Made by a program: the position numbers and the translations under genes. The notes below the pieces were generated by a model, which worked only from the letters and a program-made list of their open reading frames with translations, was not told the DNA's origin and searched no databases. A DNA stretch of 64,000 nucleotides, from contig NZ_JBDPLH010000002.1 in the NCBI RefSeq assembly GCF_040187885.1, forward strand, positions 186,001 through 250,000, written 5' to 3'. Source of the stretch: Roseateles_E cavernae. Its GTDB lineage: Bacteria > Pseudomonadota > Gammaproteobacteria > Burkholderiales > Burkholderiaceae_C. Numbering within the stretch: position 1 is the stretch's first letter; every line of letters starts with the position of its first letter. Of this stretch, positions 1 to 8,323 are shown in pieces.

Positions 1-531
1 GGCGGCGCGATCGGCACCCTGGCCGCGGCCGGCCCCTTGCGCGGCCGCATCCGCCGCCTGGTGCTCAACGACAACGGCCCGCAGCTTGCCGAGGCGGCGA
101 TCGCACGCATCCGCAGCTATGCCGGCAACCCGGCGGCCTTCGACACGGTGAGCGAGCTGGAGCAGTATTTCCGCCAGGTCTACAAGCCCTACGGTGCCTT
201 GAGCGACGCGCAGTGGCGCCATCTGACCGAGACCTCGGTACGGCGCCTGCCCGACGGCCGTGTCACCCCGCATTACGACCCGGCCATGGTCCAGCAGTTC
301 ATCCACCACCCGCAGGACTACCAGCTCTGGGACGCCTGGGACAGCCTGGACCTGCCGGTGCTGTGCCTGCGCGGCGAAGACTCCGACCTGCTGCTGGCCG
401 AGACCGCCGAAGCGATGCGCAGCCGCGGCCCGCGCGCCGTGGTCGCGACGATCGCCGGCTGCGGCCATGCGCCGGCGCTCAATGTGCCGGAGCAGTTTGC
501 GCTGGTGGAGCGTTTTCTCGGCGGGGCCTGA
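1..531 (+). CDS. alpha/beta hydrolase, C-terminal part
   Basis: The reading frame is open from base 1, so the start lies outside the window. The visible 176 residues begin with GGAIGTLAA, which looks like the end of a GxSxGG nucleophile elbow. They then show the cap region, the strand with the acidic residue (LPVLCLRGEDSDLL) and the terminal histidine region (GCGHAPALNVPEQ). This is the usual order of the C-terminal two thirds of an alpha/beta-fold hydrolase. The substrate cannot be told. A methyltransferase gene converges on it 12 bp downstream. Confidence 0.85.
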   Translation, partial: GGAIGTLAAAGPLRGRIRRLVLNDNGPQLAEAAIARIRSYAGNPAAFDTVSELEQYFRQVYKPYGALSDAQWRHLTETSVRRLPDGRVTPHYDPAMVQQFIHHPQDYQLWDAWDSLDLPVLCLRGEDSDLLLAETAEAMRSRGPRAVVATIAGCGHAPALNVPEQFALVERFLGGA

Positions 532-543
532 GCGGCGCCGGAT

Positions 544-1323
544 TCAACGCGGTTTGAGGGCGCGCGTGGCAATACAAACCGGCGCGCGATTGCTGAAGGG
601 CCAGCTGTTGTCGTACCAATGGTCCTCGTACAGGCCTGTGATCATGAAGCCGGCCTGGGTCTGCCCGCCGATCTGGGAGGTTAGCGAGTGGCTGAATTCC
701 AGCGGTTCCTTGGCCTTGATCTTGGCTTCCAGGCGTTCGGCGGCCAGGTCGGCCTCGTCCGAGTAAGGCAGCGAATACCTGACCACCAACGCCCCCGCTT
801 GCTCTACCTCTTCATGGTCAAACATGAACACGGCGGGATTCATGAAGCCGGTCAGCAGCACGCCGCCGGGCCGCAGCACGCGATGGCATTCGCGCCATAC
901 CGGCGCCAAATCCTTGACAAAGACGGTCGAGGCAGGATTGAAGATCAGATCGAACGAGGCATCGTCAAAGCAGGCCAAGTCGGCCATGTTCCCTTGCTGG
1001 CAGCGGATGCTGAGCCCCTCGCGATCGGCGACCCACTGATCCTTGCGCAACTGCTCGTCGGACAGATCGAAGCTGACCACCGACGCGCCGGCGGCGGCCA
1101 GCAGCGGTACTTGCTGGCCGCCGCCGGAGGCCAGGCACAGCAGGTCGCGGCCGGCGATGTCGGACAGCCAATCGGCCGGCACCGGGGTGCTCGGTGTCAG
1201 CAGCAGACGTAAGTCGCCCGCGCGGGCCGCTGCAACAGCGTCCGGCCCGACCGGCTGCGCCCAGACGCTGCGGGACATGACGCCGTCGTTCCAGCTCTGG
1301 CGATTGCGTTCAAGATAGCTCAT
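544..1323 (-). CDS. class I SAM-dependent methyltransferase
   Basis: This 259-residue protein has a Rossmann-type methyltransferase fold. Motif I is LLCLASGGGQQVPLLAAAGA, followed by the acidic strand end VVSFDLS, the motif IV-like SFDLIFNPAST and the post-motif HRVLRPGGVLLTGF. This pattern is typical of Methyltransf_11/25 proteins. The ATG at 1323 (MSYLERNRQSWND) is preferred over an upstream in-frame GTG at 1335, because family members usually begin close to the NRxxWN motif. It follows the receiver-domain gene on the same strand after 48 bp, so the two may be cotranscribed. The methyl acceptor is unknown. Confidence 0.85.
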   Translation of the reverse strand: MSYLERNRQSWNDGVMSRSVWAQPVGPDAVAAARAGDLRLLLTPSTPVPADWLSDIAGRDLLCLASGGGQQVPLLAAAGASVVSFDLSDEQLRKDQWVADREGLSIRCQQGNMADLACFDDASFDLIFNPASTVFVKDLAPVWRECHRVLRPGGVLLTGFMNPAVFMFDHEEVEQAGALVVRYSLPYSDEADLAAERLEAKIKAKEPLEFSHSLTSQIGGQTQAGFMITGLYEDHWYDNSWPFSNRAPVCIATRALKPR

Positions 1324-1371
1324 GGGGATCCGCACCGGCTGCGCCTGTCCCGCGCGAGCAAGCCCGGCCGC

Positions 1372-1893
1372 TCAATTCAGCCCGGGCAGCTTGAGCCAGC
1401 GATGCAGCCGTGTGCGCAGCGCGACGAAGTCCAGCGGCTTGGTCAGGTGCTCGTCCATGCCGGCGTCCATGCTGGCCAGCACATCGGCTTCCAGCGCGTG
1501 GGCGGTCAGGGCCAGGATGGGGAAGGCGGGCAGCTGGCCTTCGCGCTGCAGCTCGCGCAGGCGGCGGGCGCATTCGAGGCCGTCCATGCCGGGCATCTGG
1601 ATGTCCATCAGCACCAGATCGGGCGGCGATTCCAGGCACAGCGACACGGCTTCCAGGCCGTTCTTCGCGAGCCGGCTCTGCACCCCCATCAAGGCCAGGA
1701 ACTCGAGCGCGACGACCTGGTTGATATGGTTGTCCTCGACCAGCAGCACGGTGGGCAGCGTGGTGGCTTGCTGCGGCCGTGAGGCGTCGCTCTGCTCGCC
1801 CGGGCTCAGCGGTCCCGACTCCTGACCCGACTGCGCCAGCAGCGGCGCCATCAGGCCCGGCCTGTGGATATTGATGAGGGTTGTTGTTTGCAT
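1372..1893 (-). CDS. stand-alone response regulator receiver domain protein
   Basis: The 173-residue protein has a low-complexity N-terminus of about 45 residues, followed by one complete receiver (REC) domain. Acidic pocket E53/D54 (LLVEDN), phosphoacceptor D97 (LMDIQMPGMDG), T130 (LALTAHAL) and K152 (TKPLD) are all present, so it should be phosphorylatable. The sequence resembles the receiver modules at the end of hybrid histidine kinases. No DNA-binding or enzymatic output domain and no kinase gene are visible nearby. The start at 1893 (MQTTTLINI) is chosen because the residues before it look like non-coding sequence. The likely role is a phosphotransfer or allosteric partner of a kinase encoded elsewhere. 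Confidence 0.8.
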   Translation of the reverse strand: MQTTTLINIHRPGLMAPLLAQSGQESGPLSPGEQSDASRPQQATTLPTVLLVEDNHINQVVALEFLALMGVQSRLAKNGLEAVSLCLESPPDLVLMDIQMPGMDGLECARRLRELQREGQLPAFPILALTAHALEADVLASMDAGMDEHLTKPLDFVALRTRLHRWLKLPGLN

Positions 1894-2198
1894 TGATTGA
1901 TAAGCCTCGAAGCTTCCCATCCATCCCGTCGCTGAACTCCCGGCACCTGCGGTGCATCCCGCCGGCGATGCGGCTCCCAAGCCTATCGCCACCAGGCCCC
2001 CGGCGTCTCGTTCAATTCAAGGGTTTTCCCTTGTTTTTGGGTGGAGGGCCGGGCGTGGGGTCAATTGTTGCCTGTGAAGCGCCCCAGCGCAACGCCCAGG
2101 GTCCCTGCACTGCGGGCCTTGACATCGGCCCTGCTGACAGGATTGTGCCGCTCGCTCCCTAGAATGTCCGGTCTCCTCCCTGCCAAGGCTGCCAAGCA
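1894..2198. other. 305-bp intergenic region between divergent genes
   Basis: This gap separates the receiver gene (minus) from the double-length uvrA (plus) and must hold both promoters. It contains a perfect short hairpin at 2018-2033, a TTGACA hexamer at 2119-2124 and a TAGAAT hexamer at 2160-2165. The last two are 35 bp apart, so they do not form one sigma70 promoter. I found no convincing small gene and no clear LexA box. Confidence 0.6.
2018..2038 (+). repeat. perfect hairpin followed by T-run
   Basis: CAAGGG TTTT CCCTTG is a perfect 6-bp inverted repeat with a 4-base loop, followed directly by TTTTT. The shape is that of a small intrinsic terminator on the plus strand, but no plus-strand gene lies just upstream. 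It could instead be a protein-binding palindrome in the divergent promoter region. Confidence 0.5.
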
Positions 2199-5100
2199 AT
2201 GTCCGAAGGTCTGATCCGCATACGCGGCGCGCGTCAACACAATCTGAAGAATCTGGATCTGGACATTCGCACGGCGGAGCTGACGGTGGTCACCGGCCCC
2301 AGCGGCTCGGGCAAGTCCAGCCTGGTGTTCGACACCCTCTATGCCGAGGGCCAGCGCCGCTATGTCGAGACCTTCAGCGCCTATGCCCGCCAGTTCCTGG
2401 ACCGGATGGACCGGCCGGCGGTGGACAAGGTGGACGGCGTGCCGCCGGCCATTGCGATCGACCAGACCAACCCGGTGCGCACCTCGCGCTCGACGGTCGG
2501 CACGATGACCGAGCTGAACGACCATCTGAAGCTGCTCTATGCCCGCGCCGCCGAGTTGTTCGATAAGCAGACCGCGCAGGGCGTGCGGCACGACACGGCG
2601 CAGACGATTTACGCCGAACTGCTGGCGCGAACCTCGGCAACTGATCCCAGACTGATACTGACCTTCCCGGTCGAGTTGCCCGGAAACACCACCGCCGAGC
2701 AGATCGAGCAGTGGCTGTCGGCCAGCGGTTTCACCCGGGTGCAGGCCGAACGGGAGGTCGGCACGCCGACCGGGCCGCGCAAGGTGCTGGATGTCGTGGC
2801 CGACCGCTTCCGCATCCAGGGTGCCGACAAGCAGCGCGCGATGGAGGCCATCGAGCTGAGCCTGAAGCGCGGCAGCGGCCGCATGAACATCTATGCGATG
2901 CCGGCCGAGGGCGAGGGTGAGCCCGAGCTGTGGCGCTATTCGACCGGCCTGCACTGCCCCGACAGCGATCTGCGCTACCAGGACCCGCAGCCGCCGCTGT
3001 TCTCCTTCAACTCGGCGATGGGCGCCTGCGAGACCTGCCGCGGCTTCGGCCGCGTGATCGGTGTCGATATGGGACTGGTGATCCCGGACGAGAAGAAGAC
3101 GCTGCGCGGCGGCGCGATCAAGCCGATGCAGACGCCGGCCTGGGAAAGCTGCCAGGCCGACCTGATGAAGTACGCCGGCGAGGCCGGCATCCCGCGCGAC
3201 ACCGCCTGGATGCAGCTCAGCCCGGCCCAGCGCGACTGGGTCGTCGAGGGCTCGCCGAACTGGAGCGGCAACTGGAACAAGCAGTGGTACGGGGTCAAGC
3301 GCTTCTTCGAGTATCTGGAGAGCAAGGCCTACAAGATGCACATCCGTGTGCTCTTGTCCAAGTACCGCAGCTACACGCCCTGCGGCACCTGCGGCGGCGC
3401 GCGGCTGAAGACCGAGGCGCTGCTGTGGCGTGTCGGCTCCAAGGCCCTGGCCGATGCGGTGCTGCCGGCCGCGCAGCGCGTGATGCCTATGGGCGTGGCC
3501 TGGCAGCGCGACCAGCTCGAAGCCCTGCCGGGCCTGAACCTGCACGATCTGATGCAGCTGCCGATCCACCGGCTGCGCGCCTTCATGGATGAGCTGCAGC
3601 TGCCCAGCACCCTGCTGGACGATGCGCTGAAGTTATTGCTCGACGAGATCCGCAACCGGCTCAAGTACCTGGTCGATGTCGGCATCGGCTACCTGACGCT
3701 GGACCGCCAGAGCCGCACCCTGAGCGGCGGCGAGGTGCAGCGCATCAACCTGACGACGGCGCTGGGCACCTCCCTGGTCAACACCTTGTTCGTGCTGGAC
3801 GAGCCCAGCATCGGCCTGCACCCGCGCGATATGAACCGCATCGTGCAGGCCATGCACCGGCTGCGCGATGCCGGCAATACGCTGGTGGTGGTCGAGCACG
3901 ATCCGGCCGTGATGCTGGCGGCCGACCGCCTGATCGATATGGGCCCCGGCCCCGGCGAGAAGGGCGGCGAGATCGTCTTCGACGGCACGCCCGAATCGAT
4001 ACGCGCCGCCGACACCTTGACCGGTGCCTATCTGGGCGGCCGCAAGCATGTGGGCATGGGGCTCAAGCGCCTGGTCGAGGCCAGCACGCCACGATTGATC
4101 CTCGAAGGCGCGCGCGAACACAATCTGCGCAATGTCACGGTCGAGTTCCCGCTGCAGCGCATGGTGGTGGTCACCGGCGTGTCGGGCTCGGGCAAGAGCA
4201 CCCTGATGCAGGACGTGCTGTACCCGGCGCTGGCCCGCCATTTCGGCCAGGCCACCGAGACGCCCGGCACGCACGAGCGCTTGCTGGGTGCTGACTGGCT
4301 GTCCGGCGCGGTCTTCGTCGACCAGTCGCCGATCGGCAAGACCGCGCGCTCGAACCCGGCCTCCTATGTCGGCGCCTTCGACGAGCTGCGCAAGCTGTTC
4401 GCCGATGCGCCGATGGCGCGCGAGCGCAGCTACACGGCCGGCATGTTCAGCTTCAATGCCGGCGACGGCCGCTGCCCGACCTGCGGCGGCTCGGGCTTCG
4501 AGCATGTCGAGATGCAGTTCCTGTCCGACGTCTATCTGCGCTGCCCGGACTGCGATGGCCGCCGCTACCGTGGCGAGATGCTGGATGTGAAGCTCTTGCG
4601 CGGCCCGCGCGAGCTCAGCGTGGCCGATGTGCTGGACCTGACCGTCAGCGAGGCAGTGAGTCTGTTCAAGGACGACCGCGAGGTGGTCGCCAAGCTGCAG
4701 CCCATCGTCGATGTAGGCCTGGAATACATCAAGCTGGGTCAGCCGGTGCCCACGCTGTCGGGCGGCGAGGCCCAGCGCCTGAAACTGGCTGGCTTCCTGG
4801 CCGAGGCCGCCAGCACGGCGAGCAAGACGCGCCAGGCCGTCGCGAAGAAGGGCACGCTGTTCCTGTTCGACGAGCCGACCACCGGCCTGCATTTCGACGA
4901 CATCGCCAAGCTGATGCGCGCGATGCGCAAGCTGCTGGGCGCCGGTCATTCGCTGATTCTGATCGAGCACAACCTCGATGTGATACGCGCGGCCGACTGG
5001 CTGATCGATCTTGGCCCCGAGGGCGGTGAGCAGGGCGGTGAACTGGTCTGCCAGGGCACGCCGGAGGAGGTCAAGGAGCACCCGAGCTCGCACACCGCGC

Positions 5101-7868
5101 TGGCGCTGCGCGAATACGCCGCCCACATGGACCGGCCGGCGCTGGCGGTGGAAGAGGGCGTGCCGCTGCAGACCCTGGTGCGGGCGCGCCGCAAGGCGCA
5201 GGACGAGGCCATCCGCATCGTCAATGCGCGCGAGCACAATCTGAAGTCGGTGGACGTGTCCATCCCGCGCGGCAAGTTCAATGTGATCACCGGCGTGTCC
5301 GGCTCGGGCAAGTCGACCCTGGCCTTCGACATCCTGTTCAACGAGGGCCAGCGCCGCTATCTGGAATCGCTGAACGCCTATGCGCGGTCGATCGTGCAGC
5401 CGGCCGGCCGACCCGAGGTCGATGCGGTCTGGGGCATTCCGCCGACCGTGGCCATCGAGCAGCGCCTCTCGCGCGGCGGCCGCAAGAGCACGGTGGCCAC
5501 CACCACCGAGGTCTGGCATTTCCTGCGCCTGCTCTATGTGAAGCTGGGCGTGCAGCACTGCATTCACGACGGCACGCCGGTCAAGCCGCAAAGCGTCGAG
5601 TCGATCGCCGCCCAGCTCTTGCGCGACCACAAGGGCCAGCATGTGGGCTTGCTGGCGCCGCTGGTCGTGAATCGCAAGGGCCTCTATACCGACCTGGCCA
5701 AATGGGCCAAGGCGCGCGGCCACACGCATCTGCGGGTCGACGGCGAATTCCTGCCGACCGCGCCCTGGCCGCGGCTGGATCGCTTCAAGGAGCACACCCT
5801 GGAACTGCCGGTCGGCGATCTGGTGATACGCCCCGACAACGAGGCCCAGCTGCGCGAGCTGCTGGCCAAGGCCCTGGACCTGGGCAAGGGCGTGCTGCAC
5901 CTCTTGAGCCCGCTGGACGGCCTGCACGCGGCGATTGCCGACGGCCAGAGCACGGCCCGGATCGGCAGCGTCAAGGTGTTCTCGACCAAGCGCGCCTGCC
6001 CGACCTGCGGCACCAGCTATGGCGAGCTGGACCCGCGCATGTTCAGCTACAACAGCAAGCATGGCTGGTGCACCAGCTGCGTGGGGACCGGTCTTGCCTT
6101 GACCCGCGAGCAGCGCAAGGCGCTGGACGATTCGGTCCAGGACAAGGACAACAAAGGCCGTGAACAAAGCTTCCCTTCGGAAGAGGCCGAGGTCGAGGGC
6201 CTGGTCGACCAGCCCTGCCCGGACTGCTGCGGCTCGCGCCTGAACCCCTCCGCCCGCGCCGTGACCTTCGAGGACCAGGCCATCAGTACGGTGGCCGGCT
6301 GGAGCGTCAAGGACGCCCGGGCCTGGGTCGATGCGCTGGAGTTGACCGGCCGCGACGCCGACATCGCCCGCGACGTGGTGGTCGAGATCAAGGGCCGGCT
6401 GGAGTTCCTCGAAGAGGTGGGCCTGGGCTATCTGACCCTGGACCGCGCGGCGCCGACCCTCTCCGGCGGCGAGGCCCAGCGCATCCGCCTGGCCGCCCAG
6501 CTGGGCAGCAATCTGCAGGGCGTCTGCTACATCCTCGACGAGCCCACCATAGGCCTGCATCCGCGCGACAACCAGATCCTGCTGAAGGCGCTCGGGACGC
6601 TGGGCGACAAGGGCAACACCCTGGTCGTCGTCGAGCACGACGAGGACACGATACGCCGGGCCGACCACATCATCGACATCGGCCCCGGCGCCGGCAAGCG
6701 TGGCGGCCGCGTCGTCGCCGAGGGCACAGCGGCCGATCTGGCGCTGCAGCCGGACTCGGTCACCGGCCGCTTCCTCGCCAATCCATTGCTGCACCCGCTG
6801 CAGGCGCGCCGCGAGATGCTGGACGGGGCGCCGAAGCTGCGTGTGCTCGACGCGACCCTGCACAATCTGCAGCAGGTCAGCATCGATGTGCCGCTGCACC
6901 GCCTGGTGGCGATCACCGGCGTGTCCGGCTCGGGCAAGAGCACCCTGGCGCGCGATGTGCTGCTGGCCAATATGGCCCAGGCTGTGCCGCTGCGCCGCGC
7001 GCCCAATCCCTGGATCGGTTGCGCGGGCATCGAGGGCCATGCCCAGGTCGACCGGGTGCTGGAGGTGGACCAGACACCGATCGGCAAGACGCCGCGTTCC
7101 TGCCCGGCCACCTATATCGGTTTCTGGGACGCGATCCGCAAGCTCTTCGCCGAGACCCTGGAGGCCAAGGCGCGCGGCTATGCGCCGGCGCGTTTCTCCT
7201 TCAACACAGGTGAGGGCCGCTGCCCCGGCTGCGAGGGCCAGGGCATGCGCACCATAGAGATGAGCTTTCTGCCCGATGTGAAGGTGCTGTGCGACCAGTG
7301 CCATGGCCAGCGTTTCAATCCCGAGACCCTGGGCGTCAGCTGGCGCGGCAAGAGCATCGGCGATGTCCTGGCGATGGAGGTCGACGAGGCGGTCGAGTTC
7401 TTCGCGGCGATGCCGAACATCGCCCACCCGCTGCAACTGCTGAAGGATGTGGGCCTGGGCTATCTGACCCTGGGCCAGCCCTCACCGACGCTGTCGGGCG
7501 GCGAGGCGCAGCGCATCAAGCTGGTGTCCGAGCTGGTCAAGGTGCGCGACGACGTCACGCGCCGCGGCCAGAAGGCGCCGCACACGCTCTATGTGCTGGA
7601 CGAACCGACCGTGGGCCTGCATATGGCCGATGTCGAGAAGCTGATACGCGTGCTGCACCGCCTGGTGGCCGGCGGGCATTCGGTGGTCGTGATCGAGCAC
7701 GACCTCGATGTGATCGCCGAGGCCGACTGGGTCATCGATCTGGGCCCCGAGGGCGGCACGGCCGGCGGGCGCATCGTCGTGGCCGGCACGCCGGAGCAGG
7801 TGGTGGCCTCGGGCTCGCATTCGGGGCGCGCGCTGGCGCCGGTCTTGCTGCGGGGGCAAGCCGCCTGA
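2199..7868 (+). CDS. uvrA: double-length UvrA-family protein (four ABC ATPase modules)
   Basis: At 1889 residues this is twice the usual UvrA length (about 940) and reads as two fused UvrA copies. Walker A motifs lie near residues 33, 660, 1032 and 1574. ABC signatures (LSGGEVQR or LSGGEAQR) lie near 508, 853, 1421 and 1765. UvrA is the damage-sensing ATPase of nucleotide excision repair. The zinc sites differ: the first module has CPDS at 253-256 where the family has CPxC, although its partner CETC at 277 is intact; the other three zinc modules keep both CxxC pairs. Such long UvrA paralogues are known in Burkholderiales, and a normal-length uvrA is expected elsewhere. Whether this protein works with UvrB is not known from the sequence. 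Confidence 0.9.
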   Translation: MSEGLIRIRGARQHNLKNLDLDIRTAELTVVTGPSGSGKSSLVFDTLYAEGQRRYVETFSAYARQFLDRMDRPAVDKVDGVPPAIAIDQTNPVRTSRSTVGTMTELNDHLKLLYARAAELFDKQTAQGVRHDTAQTIYAELLARTSATDPRLILTFPVELPGNTTAEQIEQWLSASGFTRVQAEREVGTPTGPRKVLDVVADRFRIQGADKQRAMEAIELSLKRGSGRMNIYAMPAEGEGEPELWRYSTGLHCPDSDLRYQDPQPPLFSFNSAMGACETCRGFGRVIGVDMGLVIPDEKKTLRGGAIKPMQTPAWESCQADLMKYAGEAGIPRDTAWMQLSPAQRDWVVEGSPNWSGNWNKQWYGVKRFFEYLESKAYKMHIRVLLSKYRSYTPCGTCGGARLKTEALLWRVGSKALADAVLPAAQRVMPMGVAWQRDQLEALPGLNLHDLMQLPIHRLRAFMDELQLPSTLLDDALKLLLDEIRNRLKYLVDVGIGYLTLDRQSRTLSGGEVQRINLTTALGTSLVNTLFVLDEPSIGLHPRDMNRIVQAMHRLRDAGNTLVVVEHDPAVMLAADRLIDMGPGPGEKGGEIVFDGTPESIRAADTLTGAYLGGRKHVGMGLKRLVEASTPRLILEGAREHNLRNVTVEFPLQRMVVVTGVSGSGKSTLMQDVLYPALARHFGQATETPGTHERLLGADWLSGAVFVDQSPIGKTARSNPASYVGAFDELRKLFADAPMARERSYTAGMFSFNAGDGRCPTCGGSGFEHVEMQFLSDVYLRCPDCDGRRYRGEMLDVKLLRGPRELSVADVLDLTVSEAVSLFKDDREVVAKLQPIVDVGLEYIKLGQPVPTLSGGEAQRLKLAGFLAEAASTASKTRQAVAKKGTLFLFDEPTTGLHFDDIAKLMRAMRKLLGAGHSLILIEHNLDVIRAADWLIDLGPEGGEQGGELVCQGTPEEVKEHPSSHTALALREYAAHMDRPALAVEEGVPLQTLVRARRKAQDEAIRIVNAREHNLKSVDVSIPRGKFNVITGVSGSGKSTLAFDILFNEGQRRYLESLNAYARSIVQPAGRPEVDAVWGIPPTVAIEQRLSRGGRKSTVATTTEVWHFLRLLYVKLGVQHCIHDGTPVKPQSVESIAAQLLRDHKGQHVGLLAPLVVNRKGLYTDLAKWAKARGHTHLRVDGEFLPTAPWPRLDRFKEHTLELPVGDLVIRPDNEAQLRELLAKALDLGKGVLHLLSPLDGLHAAIADGQSTARIGSVKVFSTKRACPTCGTSYGELDPRMFSYNSKHGWCTSCVGTGLALTREQRKALDDSVQDKDNKGREQSFPSEEAEVEGLVDQPCPDCCGSRLNPSARAVTFEDQAISTVAGWSVKDARAWVDALELTGRDADIARDVVVEIKGRLEFLEEVGLGYLTLDRAAPTLSGGEAQRIRLAAQLGSNLQGVCYILDEPTIGLHPRDNQILLKALGTLGDKGNTLVVVEHDEDTIRRADHIIDIGPGAGKRGGRVVAEGTAADLALQPDSVTGRFLANPLLHPLQARREMLDGAPKLRVLDATLHNLQQVSIDVPLHRLVAITGVSGSGKSTLARDVLLANMAQAVPLRRAPNPWIGCAGIEGHAQVDRVLEVDQTPIGKTPRSCPATYIGFWDAIRKLFAETLEAKARGYAPARFSFNTGEGRCPGCEGQGMRTIEMSFLPDVKVLCDQCHGQRFNPETLGVSWRGKSIGDVLAMEVDEAVEFFAAMPNIAHPLQLLKDVGLGYLTLGQPSPTLSGGEAQRIKLVSELVKVRDDVTRRGQKAPHTLYVLDEPTVGLHMADVEKLIRVLHRLVAGGHSVVVIEHDLDVIAEADWVIDLGPEGGTAGGRIVVAGTPEQVVASGSHSGRALAPVLLRGQAA

Positions 7869-7872
7869 AGCG

Positions 7873-8172
7873 CTAATGCGGTTTGCGCGGCTTGTCGAAC
7901 TGCTTGGGGCGGTAGACGTTGCCGTCCCACTGGCCGCGGTCGGTGTCGGGGGCGCTGCGCTTGGCGCGGTTGATGGCTTCCATCGCGGCTTCGTGCGCGG
8001 CGCGGCGGCGCTCGCGGGCATCGAAAGGGCTGATGGCTCGTTTGGAGATCCAGCGCCAGCCCGTCGCCCACCAGGCTTCCATGCGCAGCTGATGGCGCCG
8101 GCTCAAGCACATATGCAGGGCCAGCACGAGGCAGATCGCGAGGCCGAGGCTGGCAAAGATCTTGACGAGCAT
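7873..8172 (-). CDS. small membrane-anchored hypothetical protein
   Basis: The 99-residue protein begins with one hydrophobic segment (residues about 4-21, FASLGLAICLVLALHMCL). A basic, tryptophan-containing stretch and a polar, charged C-terminus (ERRRAAHEAAMEAINRAKR) follow, so it is probably anchored in the inner membrane with a cytoplasmic or periplasmic tail. The ATG at 8172 is chosen over longer in-frame starts because the hydrophobic segment then sits at the N-terminus. It converges with uvrA, with 4 bp between the stop codons. I do not recognise the family. Confidence 0.65.
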   Translation of the reverse strand: MLVKIFASLGLAICLVLALHMCLSRRHQLRMEAWWATGWRWISKRAISPFDARERRRAAHEAAMEAINRAKRSAPDTDRGQWDGNVYRPKQFDKPRKPH

Positions 8173-8323
8173 GGGGCGGGCGGATGGACCCAAGATGGGT
8201 AGGGCGGATATTAACTGAGAGACCTGCGGCCGCGTGCGATTTGGCGATGCCTTGCGGCGGCGGCCGTGCCGCGCAACCCTAGAATCCCCCCGCCCGAAGC
8301 ACGGGCTGCTCGGAGTTATCGAT

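Noticed and set aside
2119..2165. TTGACA and TAGAAT as a uvrA promoter
   Set aside because: The two hexamers are 35 bp apart, far from the 16-18 bp spacing of a sigma70 promoter.
3633..7436. Very long open frame (1267 codons) on the minus strand inside uvrA
   Set aside because: It is the complement of a GC-rich gene with clear UvrA motifs throughout. Its translation is low-complexity (Ala, Arg, Gln, His, Leu) with no recognisable domain.
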